Positions 42,227-51,691 of a DNA stretch of 64,000 nt are shown one piece after another. The notes under the pieces are model-generated. The model searched no databases. It was given only the letters and a program-made list of their open reading frames with translations, and was not told the DNA's origin. Source of the DNA: Limnobacter sp. MED105. Its GTDB lineage: Bacteria > Pseudomonadota > Gammaproteobacteria > Burkholderiales > Burkholderiaceae_B. Location of the stretch: assembly GCF_000170915.1 (NCBI RefSeq), contig NZ_ABCT01000008.1, forward strand, positions 62,001 through 126,000. The letters are read 5' to 3'. Within the stretch, counting starts at the first letter, position 1. Each line of letters starts with the position of its first letter. Position numbers and translations under genes: made by a program.

Positions 42227-44941
42227 TCACCCCAACAAAGTTTCCCATAGCTTCCGAATCGGCTTTCTCATCACCATCAACGCGGGGTCGCTGGTGCGTG
42301 ATTTGTCATGTCCTGCCAGCCGCAAGGCATGTTGCTTGGCCCGCAGTTGTCGGTAGGCATCGGCCACATAATTGGCAAGCTCAGCCGGCACCAGTCCCAG
42401 CTCCCCAGCTTTTTTCAACAAGGCAATATTGCCTTTGTTTTTTGTCAGGTCAGGGTGCTTGTTGGCGTAGCCCAGCACCAAGGCCTGCACCATGAATTCC
42501 ACATCCACCATGCCGCCCAAATCGTGTTTTACATCAAACAGCTCTGTGTGGTTGGGGTGTCCATCCAGCATTTTCTGGCGCATGGTGATCACTTCTTTCT
42601 TCACGTCATTCCAGTCGCGGGGCAGTTGCAAAATTTCTTCCCGCAGCGTCTCAAATTTTTTACCAATCTCTACATCGCCCACACAAAAGCGCGCACGGGT
42701 TAGTGCCTGGTGTTCCCAAAACCAGGCGCCCACACCGCCTTCGCGGCGTTGATAGTCTTCAAACGATTCCACACTGCTCACCAGCAAGCCAGCTTCGCCG
42801 TTGGGTCGCAGTCGAAAATCAGTTTCAAACAAAGTGCCTGCTGCGGTTTGTGTAGTCAGCCAGCGGTTCATGCGCTTGGCCAGTTGGGCATACAAATCTG
42901 GGGCGCGGTCATCCTCGTCTTCAAACAAAAAAATCAAGTCCAGGTCGGAGGAGTAACCCAACTCTTTGCCGCCGTGTTTGCCATAGGCCACCACCGCAAA
43001 CCGAGGTTGTGCGCGGTGCCGTTTCGGCAACTGGTCCCAGGCTCGCTCCAGAATAATTTCGAGTGTGCAATCGGCCAGTTCAGACAACAGGTCCGAGACA
43101 TGCTCCACTGTCAACAGGTTTTCAAGGTCTTGTGTCAGTACCCGGAATAGTTGCGCATGGTGCTGTTCCCGAATCAGGTCCATTTGACGTTCAAGGTCGG
43201 GCTGACCGTCGGGCAATTTGGCTTGGTCGAGCAGTTCACGCAATTGCTGTTTCCATTGAGCAAAATCGGGTGGCGTCAGCAGGGTTCTGCTGTCTAGCAA
43301 CTCATCGAGCAGCAGTGGGTGTTTGATCAGGAAGTTGGCGGCCCACGGGCTGGCCGCAAGCATTCTGCTGACTCGCATGCGGGCTATTGGGTATTCGTCC
43401 AGCAAGCTGAGGTAAGCCCCACGGCGCGATACGGTTTCAATCAGGTCGCAGCAGTAACGCCAGCAGGAGTCTGGTGCCGAAGATGCGCCGGCTGCGGCCA
43501 GCAAAGTGGGCATCAAACGGTCAACCCGTTCCCGGTGCGCGCTTGGCAAAGCCTGATAACGACTCGATTCAATCAGGTGTTGATAACGATCTTGCGCAGC
43601 TTGAGGGTGTGTGAACCCTTGGGTGAGCGTGTCTGCCCATGGCAGTTCAAGGCTGGGGGTTTCTTCGTCTTCCTGTTTGTCGCCAAACACGACATCAAAG
43701 TGGCTCGCCACGTAATCCATGTGGCGGTTCAAAGCCTTCATAAAATTGCCTGGGTCTTGAAATCCCATGGATCGCGCAATGCGCAGCACCTCAGTCGGGC
43801 TGGCTGGCAAGCGGTGGGTTTGCGCGTCGTCCACATACTGCAGGCGGTGTTCAAGGTTTCGCAGAAAACGGTAGGCTGCCACCATTCTGTCGTGGTCGTC
43901 TTTGGTAATCAGCCCCAACTCCACGCATACTTCCAACACATCAACCGTGCGTCGCAATTGCAGCTTGGGTTCGCGTCCGCCGCGAATCAACTGAAAAGCC
44001 TGTGCCGTAAATTCAATTTCGCGAATACCGCCTCGTCCCAGTTTGACATGCACCGAGCCCGGGTGTTGGCTTTCTCGTTTGTTCACTTCATTGCGAATTT
44101 GCACATGCAAGGCCCGCAAAGCGCGAATGGATCCAAAGTCCAGGTATTTACGAAACACAAAAGGCCGAACAATGTTGTTCAGGTTGTCCAGGCTTTGCTG
44201 AAAAGCCGCGTCTTGCGCCGGGTCTACCGCCCAGTTCACCACGCGGGCCTTGATCCAGGCATAGCGCTCCCATTCGCGGCCTTGCACCACGAAGTACTCC
44301 TCCAGCATGTCCAGGCTTACCACCAGTGGGCCTGAGTCGCCATTCGGGCGAAGGCGCATGTCGACCCGAAACACAAAACCTTCGTCGGTTACTTCCGAAA
44401 TAATCTTGATGACACGTTTGCCCACCTGCGTGAAAAATTCTGCATGGGATTGGGTTTTACCCGTGGGGCCGCCCAGTGTTTCCCCATCCTGGTTGTACAA
44501 AAAAATCAGGTCGATGTCGCTGGAGGCATTCAATTCAAGACCGCCCAGCTTGCCCATGCCCACCACCATCATGCAATCGCCATCGGCCGGTTCACCAAAA
44601 CGCTCAGCCTGCATTTTGTGGCTGAATTTCAGCGCAATTTGTACAGCGGCGTCGGCCAGAAAGGACAAGGCCTCTGTCACTTCGAACAAGTCAACCTTGC
44701 CCTGCAGGTCGCGCCGCATGATTTCAATCATGCTTCGTTGTCGTACCAGGCGAAGTTCTGCCATCAGGGCTTTTTCGTCGCTTAACTCCCGCGCTTTCTC
44801 CAGCCAGGTTTCAATACAGTTCAAAAGGTGGTCTTCATCGTGCTCGGTGCTGTCCCATTGAGGGAAACGGTTGAGCCAGCGTTTGGCATATTCGGAGTGG
44901 GTGGGCCAAACCTGATGATAGAAATCCAGTGGGTCGTTCAT
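42227..44941 (-). CDS. glnE: Bifunctional glutamine synthetase adenylyltransferase/deadenylyltransferase
   Basis: 904 residues, two nucleotidyltransferase halves. GlnE adds and removes AMP from glutamine synthetase. The N-terminal half has VGMGKLGGLELNASSDIDLIFLYN, the C-terminal half VVAYGKHGGKELGYSSDLDLIFL, each with the DxD-type acid pair. RLRPNGDSGPLVVS and RLRPNGEAGLLVSS follow each. It is divergent from yhdP with 75 bases between, which must hold both promoters. Confidence 0.95.
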   Translation of the reverse strand: MNDPLDFYHQVWPTHSEYAKRWLNRFPQWDSTEHDEDHLLNCIETWLEKARELSDEKALMAELRLVRQRSMIEIMRRDLQGKVDLFEVTEALSFLADAAVQIALKFSHKMQAERFGEPADGDCMMVVGMGKLGGLELNASSDIDLIFLYNQDGETLGGPTGKTQSHAEFFTQVGKRVIKIISEVTDEGFVFRVDMRLRPNGDSGPLVVSLDMLEEYFVVQGREWERYAWIKARVVNWAVDPAQDAAFQQSLDNLNNIVRPFVFRKYLDFGSIRALRALHVQIRNEVNKRESQHPGSVHVKLGRGGIREIEFTAQAFQLIRGGREPKLQLRRTVDVLEVCVELGLITKDDHDRMVAAYRFLRNLEHRLQYVDDAQTHRLPASPTEVLRIARSMGFQDPGNFMKALNRHMDYVASHFDVVFGDKQEDEETPSLELPWADTLTQGFTHPQAAQDRYQHLIESSRYQALPSAHRERVDRLMPTLLAAAGASSAPDSCWRYCCDLIETVSRRGAYLSLLDEYPIARMRVSRMLAASPWAANFLIKHPLLLDELLDSRTLLTPPDFAQWKQQLRELLDQAKLPDGQPDLERQMDLIREQHHAQLFRVLTQDLENLLTVEHVSDLLSELADCTLEIILERAWDQLPKRHRAQPRFAVVAYGKHGGKELGYSSDLDLIFLFEDEDDRAPDLYAQLAKRMNRWLTTQTAAGTLFETDFRLRPNGEAGLLVSSVESFEDYQRREGGVGAWFWEHQALTRARFCVGDVEIGKKFETLREEILQLPRDWNDVKKEVITMRQKMLDGHPNHTELFDVKHDLGGMVDVEFMVQALVLGYANKHPDLTKNKGNIALLKKAGELGLVPAELANYVADAYRQLRAKQHALRLAGHDKSRTSDPALMVMRKPIRKLWETLLG

Positions 44942-45016
44942 GCGTGTCGTAATAAAGGGAAGCTTGGTTCTACAATAGCGTACTACAGGTGTTGACGATT
45001 ATTCGGGCGGTATTTC

Positions 45017-48000
45017 TTGCAGGAAGGAACAAACCAGGCACTGGTGCAACAAGTCAAGGGCATCCCCTCGCTTCGGCGTGCAGGGGCGGTGCTGTTTTGG
45101 GTGTTGATTGCTGTGTATACCCCACTGTGTATGGCGTTGTTGGCCATCAAGTGGTTGGTGCTGCCTGAAATTGACCGCTACCGTCCCGAAATTCAGCAGT
45201 ACTTGCAAACCCAAACTGGTACTGCGATCGAAATTGGTCAGATTCAAGCCAGCTGGCGCGGTTTTGGGCCTTTGCTCGAGGTGCGAAACGTTCGACTGCA
45301 GCAAGCCAACGGCGAACCAGGTTTCACCGCCGATCAGCTTAAATTAACCTGGTCTTTGCCCAGCATTCTCGCGTTCAACCCCCGTTTGAAGAATCTGGAA
45401 GTGCAATCACCGGCGCTCAGTGTAGTGCGCAATTCGCAAGGTGTAATCGAAGTTGCCGGCATACCTTTGGTGGACGATGGCAGCCAGGGCAACCCCGGGC
45501 TGGACTGGTTGTTGGCGCAGCAACGTGTGTTGCTAAAAAATGGTGTCTTGAATTGGCAAGATGCCATGGGGCAATTTCCCAGTGCCCAGGCCATCGAAAC
45601 CGAACTTTTACTGGAAAACGGATTAAGCCGCCACCAGGCGGGTCTTACCTTCAAGTTGCCCGTGCTGGCACAAACACCAGTGAATGCCCGTTTGAACTTT
45701 AAAACGCCTTTGTTGGAGCGCCAGCTGGGTGATGTGTCCAAATGGAAAGGCAGTTTTTATCTCAGTGCCTTGGTGGATCAAACTGCACCACTTGAGTCGG
45801 TGTTTAAAACCTTCGGTCTGGATGTGGATTTAACCCAACCACAGGGAAAACTCTGGATCGATTTTGAAGACGGTTTTGTGCAGCGTTCATTGCTGGATGC
45901 GCGAATCGGGAAATTGCGTTTTTCCAACCCCGAGGTTGATGCTCCACCTTTTGACATGACCAACACCAGCGCATTGGTGGAGGTGCAAGGTCAGCATGCG
46001 TTGTTTGAGCCGAATGCCATTTCGATTCGTCAATTGAAAGGCCAGATTGCCGGGCAAAAACAGTTTGGGCCAACCGATTTGTCCCTGAAAAAAGAAGAAG
46101 GTGCAGGCGGAGTGGATTGGGGGGTTCAAATCCAGCAACTGGACGCAGCCCAGGCCCAGGCGGTGGTGCTCGAGTTGGGCCCGCACCTGGGGCAGCTTCA
46201 ACGGCTGGAGCCTTTGAAGTCTTTCGAAGTGGCCGGGCGAATTAACCGTGTTGCACTGGATTGGCGTACCACGGGTAAGAAGCCACACGAGGAGTCAGTC
46301 TCGTTCAAGTCCGATGTTGATTTCAGCAAGCTCACCGTTTTGTATCGCGACCCTTCACCAAAATCGAATGGGCGAATCACCGGTTTCAAGAATCTCAGTG
46401 GCACCTTCAAAGGCAGTGATTCCAAAGGCGAATGGAGCTTGGTCGGCAATAATTCTGAAATTTCATTGCCCGAAATATTTGCAGCGGAGACCCTGGCGTT
46501 CGATTCGATTGAAGGCAGTGGCGCTTGGCGGGATGTATTCACGGCCAATCAGCCAGCAGAATTTTCCGTGGAGCAACTGAAGGTCGCCAATGCTGATTTA
46601 CAGGCCCAAGTGGCTGGTACTTACCAGTTTCGCCGGGATGAATCGGATGTCATCGATATCAAGGGCACTTTGCCCATGGCCAACCTTGGGCGTGTGGCCA
46701 ACTATCTGCCATTGGTGGTTGGGGCCAGCGCCCGTGAGTGGCTAACCGAGAATCTAAAAGCGGGAATGGCAAAAAATGGCCAGTTTGAACTGTCTGGCCG
46801 CTTGAGCGACTTTCCCTTTGCCGACCCCAAACACCCCGGTGTGTTTAGAATCGACGTGCCGATTGAGAACGGTGAGCTGACTTATGCCCCTGGCTGGCCT
46901 GGCATTCAGAAGGTGAACGGCAAGGTATTGTTTATTGGCAAACGCATGTCAATTGAGGCAGATCAAGCTGAAACCGCTGGTGTGGCTTTGAAAGATGTGC
47001 AGGCCAGCATTGATAACCTGGATGCTTGGGAACCCTTGCTGGAAATCAAGGGGCAAGGCCAGGGTGAGTTGGGCAAAATGGTGGCCTTTGTGAATCAAAG
47101 CCCGGTGCGGGAAATTTTGAATGAGGCGCTGATCAATGCTCAGGTGGAAGGCAACGCCAACCTGGATTTACGCCTGACCATTCCAATTGCCGACCCTGAA
47201 AAAACCCAGGTCAAGGGCGATTTGAAATTGAAAGGCAATGCCATTCGAGTGGTGCGGGGCATGCCGATGGTCAGCAATGTGGATGGAGTGATCCAGTTCT
47301 CCAACAAAGGTTTGTTTATCGACCAGCTTTTGGGTCAGGCTTTGGGTGGACCTGTGGTGGTCAAAGGCACCACCGATGCCAACGGGCGTATGGAAATTCG
47401 TGCCAACGGTACTGCGCGCGCCAAGGGGCTTGCCCAGTATTTGAACCCTCTGAGCGAACCTTACCTCGGAGGTAGCACACCGTATTCAGTGCTTGTATCC
47501 ACTCGCGAGAATGGTGTGACGGTGGATGTCAACAGCCAATTGCAGGGTTTGGAAGTCAAGTTACCTGCACCTTTTACAAAGAAAACGGATGCCCGTTTGC
47601 CATTCAGGCTGAATCAAACTGCCAGTGCGCAAGGCGAACGTTGGCAAGTCGATTTGGGCCCGGATGCAAAACCGCTTGCACAACTCCGAGCAATTGTTCT
47701 TGAAGAAGCCGGGCAGGCGGGTATTGATTCCATGCAGTTTGCAATCGGCGCGCCTCTGGCAGCGCCCACTGCTGGAATACAAGGTGATATTCGGGTGCCG
47801 GCAATTGATTTGGACACCTGGCGCACCATTTTTAACGATGTCACCTCGGCCTCGGGTAACACAGGATTGATGGGCGAATTGATGGGCGACCCTACCGCGG
47901 CCACCAATGTAAAATTAAAGGTGGGTATTCGCACCGAGCGACTGAATGTGGGGAGCAAATCATTTGAAGGTGTATCCGTGGCCGCCCGCACGGTAGAGAA

Positions 48001-49063
48001 AAGATGGCAGTTCGATGTGAAAGCCAAGGGGGTTGATGGTTATCTCTCCTGGATCTCCGACAAACAAAGGCCAGACGGTGCAGTGTTGGCGCGTTTCAAA
48101 ACCTTGGCCATTCCCAAAACGCTCGACAGCAACATACGCGATTTGGTTGAAGAACCAGCCTCCAGCATTCCGGCTTTGGACGTGCAGGTGGACAACTTCA
48201 CCTTGAATGATTTGGTTTTGGGCAACCTGAAATTAATTGCTGTTAACCAAACCCGTGAGGAGCAGGCGCGCGCCGCACTGGGTCAACGCCCGAAAGAGTG
48301 GAAGCTGGAAGAACTGCGCATTGAAAACCCCGAATCGATTACCAGGGCCAAGGGGGTTTGGCAGTACGGTGAAAACCTTAAAAATCAGCGCACCGACATT
48401 GAAGTCGACCAAACCGTGAAAAATGCGGGAGGCTTGTTAACCCGACTTGGCATGGCCGGGGTGTTTCAAGGTGGCGAGGGTACGCTGGTTGGGCGGTTGC
48501 GCTGGAATGATGCCCCCACGAACATTGACTATGGCAGCTTGAGCGGGCAATTCAAGTTGAAAAGCAGCAAAGGGCAGTTTTTGAAGGCAGACCCTGGAGT
48601 TGCCAAATTGCTGGGTGTGCTTTCTTTGCAAAGCATTCCACGTCGTTTCACGCTCGATTTCAAAGACGTATTTTCTGAGGGTTTCGCCTACGACACCATG
48701 GAGGCTGATGTGGCCATGAAGGAGGGCATTGCCAGCACCCAGAACTTCAAAATGACCGGGCCCAGCGCCACCGTGTTGATGGACGGAAAACTGGACCTGG
48801 AAAGCGAAACACAAAACCTGAATGTGGTGGTGTTGCCCGATTTGAATCCCACGGGCGGATCGCTGATTTACTCGGTGATTGCAGCCAACCCGGCTGTGGG
48901 AATCGCATCGCTGATTGCTGACTTTGTCCTGAAAGATCCGCTGTCGAAAATCTTCTCGTTTCAGTACAAAGTGAGCGGCCCTTGGGTGGCCCCGGTGATT
49001 GAGCGTGTGCGCAAGGGCGATGCAGTTACCCCGCCCACCAATGATCCCAACACAAGGAATTAG
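45017..49063 (+). CDS. yhdP: YhdP-family AsmA-like giant membrane protein
   Basis: 1348 residues. One N-terminal membrane helix (GAVLFWVLIAVYTPLCMALL) and a long periplasmic AsmA-like beta-rich body (YRPEIQQYLQTQTGTAIEIG, VDGVIQFSNKGLFI, then the C-terminal GSLIYSVIAANPAVGIASLI, FSFQYKVSGPWVAPVIE). YhdP-type proteins are bridges that move phospholipids from inner to outer membrane. The start is uncertain: TTG at 45017 or GTG at 45044. GGAAGGA lies 15 bases before the GTG and just after the TTG, so GTG is possible. A nitrilase gene follows with a 1-base gap. Confidence 0.88.
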   Translation: MQEGTNQALVQQVKGIPSLRRAGAVLFWVLIAVYTPLCMALLAIKWLVLPEIDRYRPEIQQYLQTQTGTAIEIGQIQASWRGFGPLLEVRNVRLQQANGEPGFTADQLKLTWSLPSILAFNPRLKNLEVQSPALSVVRNSQGVIEVAGIPLVDDGSQGNPGLDWLLAQQRVLLKNGVLNWQDAMGQFPSAQAIETELLLENGLSRHQAGLTFKLPVLAQTPVNARLNFKTPLLERQLGDVSKWKGSFYLSALVDQTAPLESVFKTFGLDVDLTQPQGKLWIDFEDGFVQRSLLDARIGKLRFSNPEVDAPPFDMTNTSALVEVQGQHALFEPNAISIRQLKGQIAGQKQFGPTDLSLKKEEGAGGVDWGVQIQQLDAAQAQAVVLELGPHLGQLQRLEPLKSFEVAGRINRVALDWRTTGKKPHEESVSFKSDVDFSKLTVLYRDPSPKSNGRITGFKNLSGTFKGSDSKGEWSLVGNNSEISLPEIFAAETLAFDSIEGSGAWRDVFTANQPAEFSVEQLKVANADLQAQVAGTYQFRRDESDVIDIKGTLPMANLGRVANYLPLVVGASAREWLTENLKAGMAKNGQFELSGRLSDFPFADPKHPGVFRIDVPIENGELTYAPGWPGIQKVNGKVLFIGKRMSIEADQAETAGVALKDVQASIDNLDAWEPLLEIKGQGQGELGKMVAFVNQSPVREILNEALINAQVEGNANLDLRLTIPIADPEKTQVKGDLKLKGNAIRVVRGMPMVSNVDGVIQFSNKGLFIDQLLGQALGGPVVVKGTTDANGRMEIRANGTARAKGLAQYLNPLSEPYLGGSTPYSVLVSTRENGVTVDVNSQLQGLEVKLPAPFTKKTDARLPFRLNQTASAQGERWQVDLGPDAKPLAQLRAIVLEEAGQAGIDSMQFAIGAPLAAPTAGIQGDIRVPAIDLDTWRTIFNDVTSASGNTGLMGELMGDPTAATNVKLKVGIRTERLNVGSKSFEGVSVAARTVEKRWQFDVKAKGVDGYLSWISDKQRPDGAVLARFKTLAIPKTLDSNIRDLVEEPASSIPALDVQVDNFTLNDLVLGNLKLIAVNQTREEQARAALGQRPKEWKLEELRIENPESITRAKGVWQYGENLKNQRTDIEVDQTVKNAGGLLTRLGMAGVFQGGEGTLVGRLRWNDAPTNIDYGSLSGQFKLKSSKGQFLKADPGVAKLLGVLSLQSIPRRFTLDFKDVFSEGFAYDTMEADVAMKEGIASTQNFKMTGPSATVLMDGKLDLESETQNLNVVVLPDLNPTGGSLIYSVIAANPAVGIASLIADFVLKDPLSKIFSFQYKVSGPWVAPVIERVRKGDAVTPPTNDPNTRN

Positions 49064-49064
49064 C

Positions 49065-49871
49065 ATGAGCAAATCCATGACCGTGGCAAGCTTGCAAATG
49101 ATTGCAACCCCCGACCTTGAACGGAACCTGGATATTGCGCAACGCTTAATTGGGCAGGCTGCTAGGCAAGGTGCGCGCATGGTGCTGTTGCCAGAGTATT
49201 TTTGCCTGATGGGACACAAAGACACCGACAAACTGGCGATTGCCGAGCCTTTCGGCAACGGTCCTATTCAACAATTTCTGATCGACCAGGCGGTGGTGCG
49301 CAACCTGCACATCGTGGCAGGCACCCTGCCAATTGCCAGCGGCGTCGACGGCCGCGTGTACAACACAACCCTGGTATTCAATCCCCAAGGTGAATGCACG
49401 GCCCGCTACGACAAAATTCACCTGTTTTGTTTCACCAAGGGGCAGGAAAGTTACGATGAAGCGCGGGTTTTACTTCCCGGAAAAACACCGGTAGTGGCTG
49501 ATGTAGACGGCTTCAAAATCGGCTTGTCAGTGTGCTACGACCTGCGTTTCCCTGAACTTTACCGCGCCATGGGCCCAGTGGATTTGATCGTGATGCCCGC
49601 AGCATTCACTTACACCACTGGGCGCGCCCACTGGGAGGTGTTGATGCGTGCCCGCGCCATTGAAAACCAGTGTTACGTGCTGGCTTGCGGCCAAGGTGGT
49701 GTGCATGAGAATGGGCGCCGCACCTGGGGCCATTCCATGTTGGTGAACCCGTGGGGCGAGGTTGAGAATGTGCTGGAAGAAGGCGAAGGGGTCGTGCTGG
49801 GTCAGCTTGACCCTGCTAAGATAGTTGATGTGCGAAACAGCTTGCCCGCACTTACGCACCGCGTGCTTTAA
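49065..49871 (+). CDS. Nitrilase-family amidohydrolase (Nit1/Nit2-like)
   Basis: 268 residues from the ATG at 49065. Carbon-nitrogen hydrolase fold with the catalytic triad visible: Glu44 in LLPEYF, Lys117 in RYDKIHLF and Cys157 in SVCYDLRFPELYR. The family includes deaminated-glutathione amidase and omega-amidase; the exact substrate is unknown. A longer frame from 48999 lies inside yhdP. It sits 1 base after yhdP and 10 bases before tldD, forming one operon. Confidence 0.9.
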   Translation: MSKSMTVASLQMIATPDLERNLDIAQRLIGQAARQGARMVLLPEYFCLMGHKDTDKLAIAEPFGNGPIQQFLIDQAVVRNLHIVAGTLPIASGVDGRVYNTTLVFNPQGECTARYDKIHLFCFTKGQESYDEARVLLPGKTPVVADVDGFKIGLSVCYDLRFPELYRAMGPVDLIVMPAAFTYTTGRAHWEVLMRARAIENQCYVLACGQGGVHENGRRTWGHSMLVNPWGEVENVLEEGEGVVLGQLDPAKIVDVRNSLPALTHRVL

Positions 49872-49881
49872 AGGATTCAAC

Positions 49882-51351
49882 ATGAAAGTAGTAGACCCCG
49901 CCATTTCCAACCTGGCCATTGCCCAAAGCCTGTTGTGGACCCCCTACGGTATCGACGAAGGTCACATTCAGAAGGCCTTTGGTGAAATTTTTTCCCACAA
50001 AGTTGATTTTGCTGACTTGTACTTTCAGTACGGCTGCATTGAAGGCTGGTCACTCGATGAAGGCATTGTGAAATCGGGCAGCTACAACATTGAACAAGGT
50101 GTGGGTGTACGCGCGGTCAGCGGTGACAAAACAGCATTTGCTTATTCCGATGACATCGCCTTCAAACCCATTCTGGCGGCTGCCAAATCGGTGCGCGAAA
50201 TCGCAAGCCTGGGAAAAACAGCCAATCGAAACCTGAAAACAGGCAAGGGCTTCGCGGGTGCCGAAAGCCGTGCACTTTACAGCCCCTTGAACCCGATTCC
50301 AACGCTGACATCGACAGAGAAAGTTGATTTGCTCAAGCGCCTTGAGCAATTTGCCCGCAAACGCGACAAACGCGTGAAGCAAGTGATGGCGAACATCGTG
50401 GGTGCTTATGACGTGGTGCTGGTCGCGCGCAGCGACGGCGTTCTGGCCGCCGATGTGCGCCCCTTGGTGCGCGTGAATGTCAGCGTGGTGGTTGAACAAA
50501 AAGGCCGCCGTGAAACCGGTTCATCGGGTGCTGGTGGCCGGTATGACTTTGGCCATTTCAACGATGCCTTCCTGATGCACCATGCACACACTGCAGTGGA
50601 TCAGGCCCTGATCAATCTGGAAGCCCGCCCTGCGCCTGCCGGTTTGCAGACCGTGGTACTGGGTTCTGGCTGGCCCGGTATTTTGTTGCATGAAGCGATT
50701 GGTCATGGCCTGGAAGGCGACTTCAACCGCAAGGGCAGTAGCGCATTTTCAGGCATGATCGGCCAACGCGTAGCAGCCAAGGGCGTGACCATTGTGGACG
50801 ATGGCACTTTGGCCAGCCGCCGGGGTTCTTTGAACATCGACGATGAAGGCAACAAAACCCAGTGCACCACTTTGATTGAAGACGGTATTTTGAAAGGCTA
50901 CATTCAAGACATTACGAATGCACGGCTTATGAAAATGCCGGTGACCGGCAACGGTCGCCGCGAGAGTTTTGCCCACTTGCCCATGCCCCGCATGACCAAC
51001 ACCTACATGTTAAACGGCGACAAAACCCCCGAGGAAATTATCGCCAGTGTGAAAGACGGTGTGTATGCAGTTAACTTTGGTGGTGGCCAAGTGGACATTA
51101 CCAGCGGCAAGTTTGTGTTTTCAGCGTCGCTGGCCTACAAAATTGAAAATGGCAAAATCACTTACCCACTCAAGGGCGCTACCTTGATTGGCAACGGTCC
51201 GGAGTCGCTCACCAAAATTTCAATGGTGGGCAATGACATGGCGCTTGACGATGGCGTAGGCACCTGTGGCAAAGAAGGCCAGAGTGTACCCGTGGGTGTA
51301 GGCCAGCCTACCCTTCGAATTGATGGCCTGGTCATGGGTGGTACGCAGTAA
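49882..51351 (+). CDS. tldD: Metalloprotease TldD
   Basis: 489 residues from the ATG at 49882. TldD pairs with TldE/PmbA as a zinc peptidase, known for maturing microcins and degrading unfolded peptides. The zinc motif HEAIGHGLEGD has His270, Glu271 and His274; the C-terminus shows the family GTCGKEGQSVPVGVGQPTL. AAAGGA lies 7 bases before the ATG. The longer frame from 49825 overlaps the nitrilase gene and is not used. Confidence 0.94.
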   Translation: MKVVDPAISNLAIAQSLLWTPYGIDEGHIQKAFGEIFSHKVDFADLYFQYGCIEGWSLDEGIVKSGSYNIEQGVGVRAVSGDKTAFAYSDDIAFKPILAAAKSVREIASLGKTANRNLKTGKGFAGAESRALYSPLNPIPTLTSTEKVDLLKRLEQFARKRDKRVKQVMANIVGAYDVVLVARSDGVLAADVRPLVRVNVSVVVEQKGRRETGSSGAGGRYDFGHFNDAFLMHHAHTAVDQALINLEARPAPAGLQTVVLGSGWPGILLHEAIGHGLEGDFNRKGSSAFSGMIGQRVAAKGVTIVDDGTLASRRGSLNIDDEGNKTQCTTLIEDGILKGYIQDITNARLMKMPVTGNGRRESFAHLPMPRMTNTYMLNGDKTPEEIIASVKDGVYAVNFGGGQVDITSGKFVFSASLAYKIENGKITYPLKGATLIGNGPESLTKISMVGNDMALDDGVGTCGKEGQSVPVGVGQPTLRIDGLVMGGTQ

Positions 51352-51494
51352 CGGGTCAGTGAGGGGTCGCCAAGCGGTATAAGGCATCAAATTTCCTGAT
51401 ATTTCAGTGGGATGCCAACCACAGCCGCTCGCGACTTGTTAGAATTTCGCTCAGCGCGCTTGCGGAGCGGCCATGAATTGATTACATTTAAAAG
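51352..51494. other. 5' region of the DAHP synthase attenuator
   Basis: The 343 bases between tldD and aroG hold the leader peptide and terminator listed below. This first part has no gene; it presumably carries the promoter. A possible -35/-10 pair (TTGCGG ... TACATT, 17 apart, 51460-51488) would place transcription start at the leader peptide, so it is doubtful and not annotated as a promoter. Confidence 0.4.
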
Positions 51495-51581
51495 ATGAAC
51501 ACGAATTTCGCGCACTCTTTTTATTCTTTTTTTGGCTTCTTTGCCTGGTTTGGGCAAGCGGCGGAAGAGGGTTGTGCGTAA
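51495..51581 (+). CDS. Phe-rich leader peptide of DAHP synthase gene
   Basis: 28 codons, ATG 51495 to TAA 51579-51581. Seven of 28 residues are Phe, concentrated in SFYSFFGFFAWFG, with one Tyr and one Trp. Nothing else in the segment suggests a protein gene, and the composition is that of pheL-type attenuation leaders. It lies 110 bases before aroG and just ahead of a strong terminator. The ribosome binding site is weak (AAAAG). When Phe-tRNA is scarce, ribosome stalling on the Phe codons should prevent the terminator (inference). Confidence 0.8.
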   Translation: MNTNFAHSFYSFFGFFAWFGQAAEEGCA

Positions 51582-51605
51582 AAACACATAGTTCAAACAG
51601 ATCCC

Positions 51606-51643
51606 AAAACCGCCAGGCCTGAACCTCCTGGCGGTTTTTTTTT
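51606..51643 (+). terminator. Attenuator terminator of aroG
   Basis: A 12-bp stem (AAAACCGCCAGG / CCTGGCGGTTTT) with a 9-base loop is followed directly by nine T residues, ending 49 bases before the aroG start. Confidence 0.9.
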
Positions 51644-51691
51644 GAACCGACACTTTGAACAAAAAGCGCGCCAGCATTCAGGAGAATTGGC

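Larger units (their letters stand above)
51495..51643 (+). promoter_or_regulatory. Phenylalanine transcription attenuator upstream of aroG
   Basis: The Phe leader peptide is followed by a terminator hairpin (51606-51643). Two upstream segments could form the antiterminator: GCCTGG (51543-51548), inside the Phe/Trp codons, can pair with CCAGGC (51613-51618) of the terminator's left arm; GGCGG (51560-51564) can pair with CCGCC (51610-51614). The classical layout is complete: leader, competing stems, T tract, then biosynthetic gene. Confidence 0.8.

Noticed and set aside
43319-44335. A 338-codon plus-strand open frame antisense to glnE
   Set aside because: glnE is certain on the other strand; the frame is open because of its codon bias.
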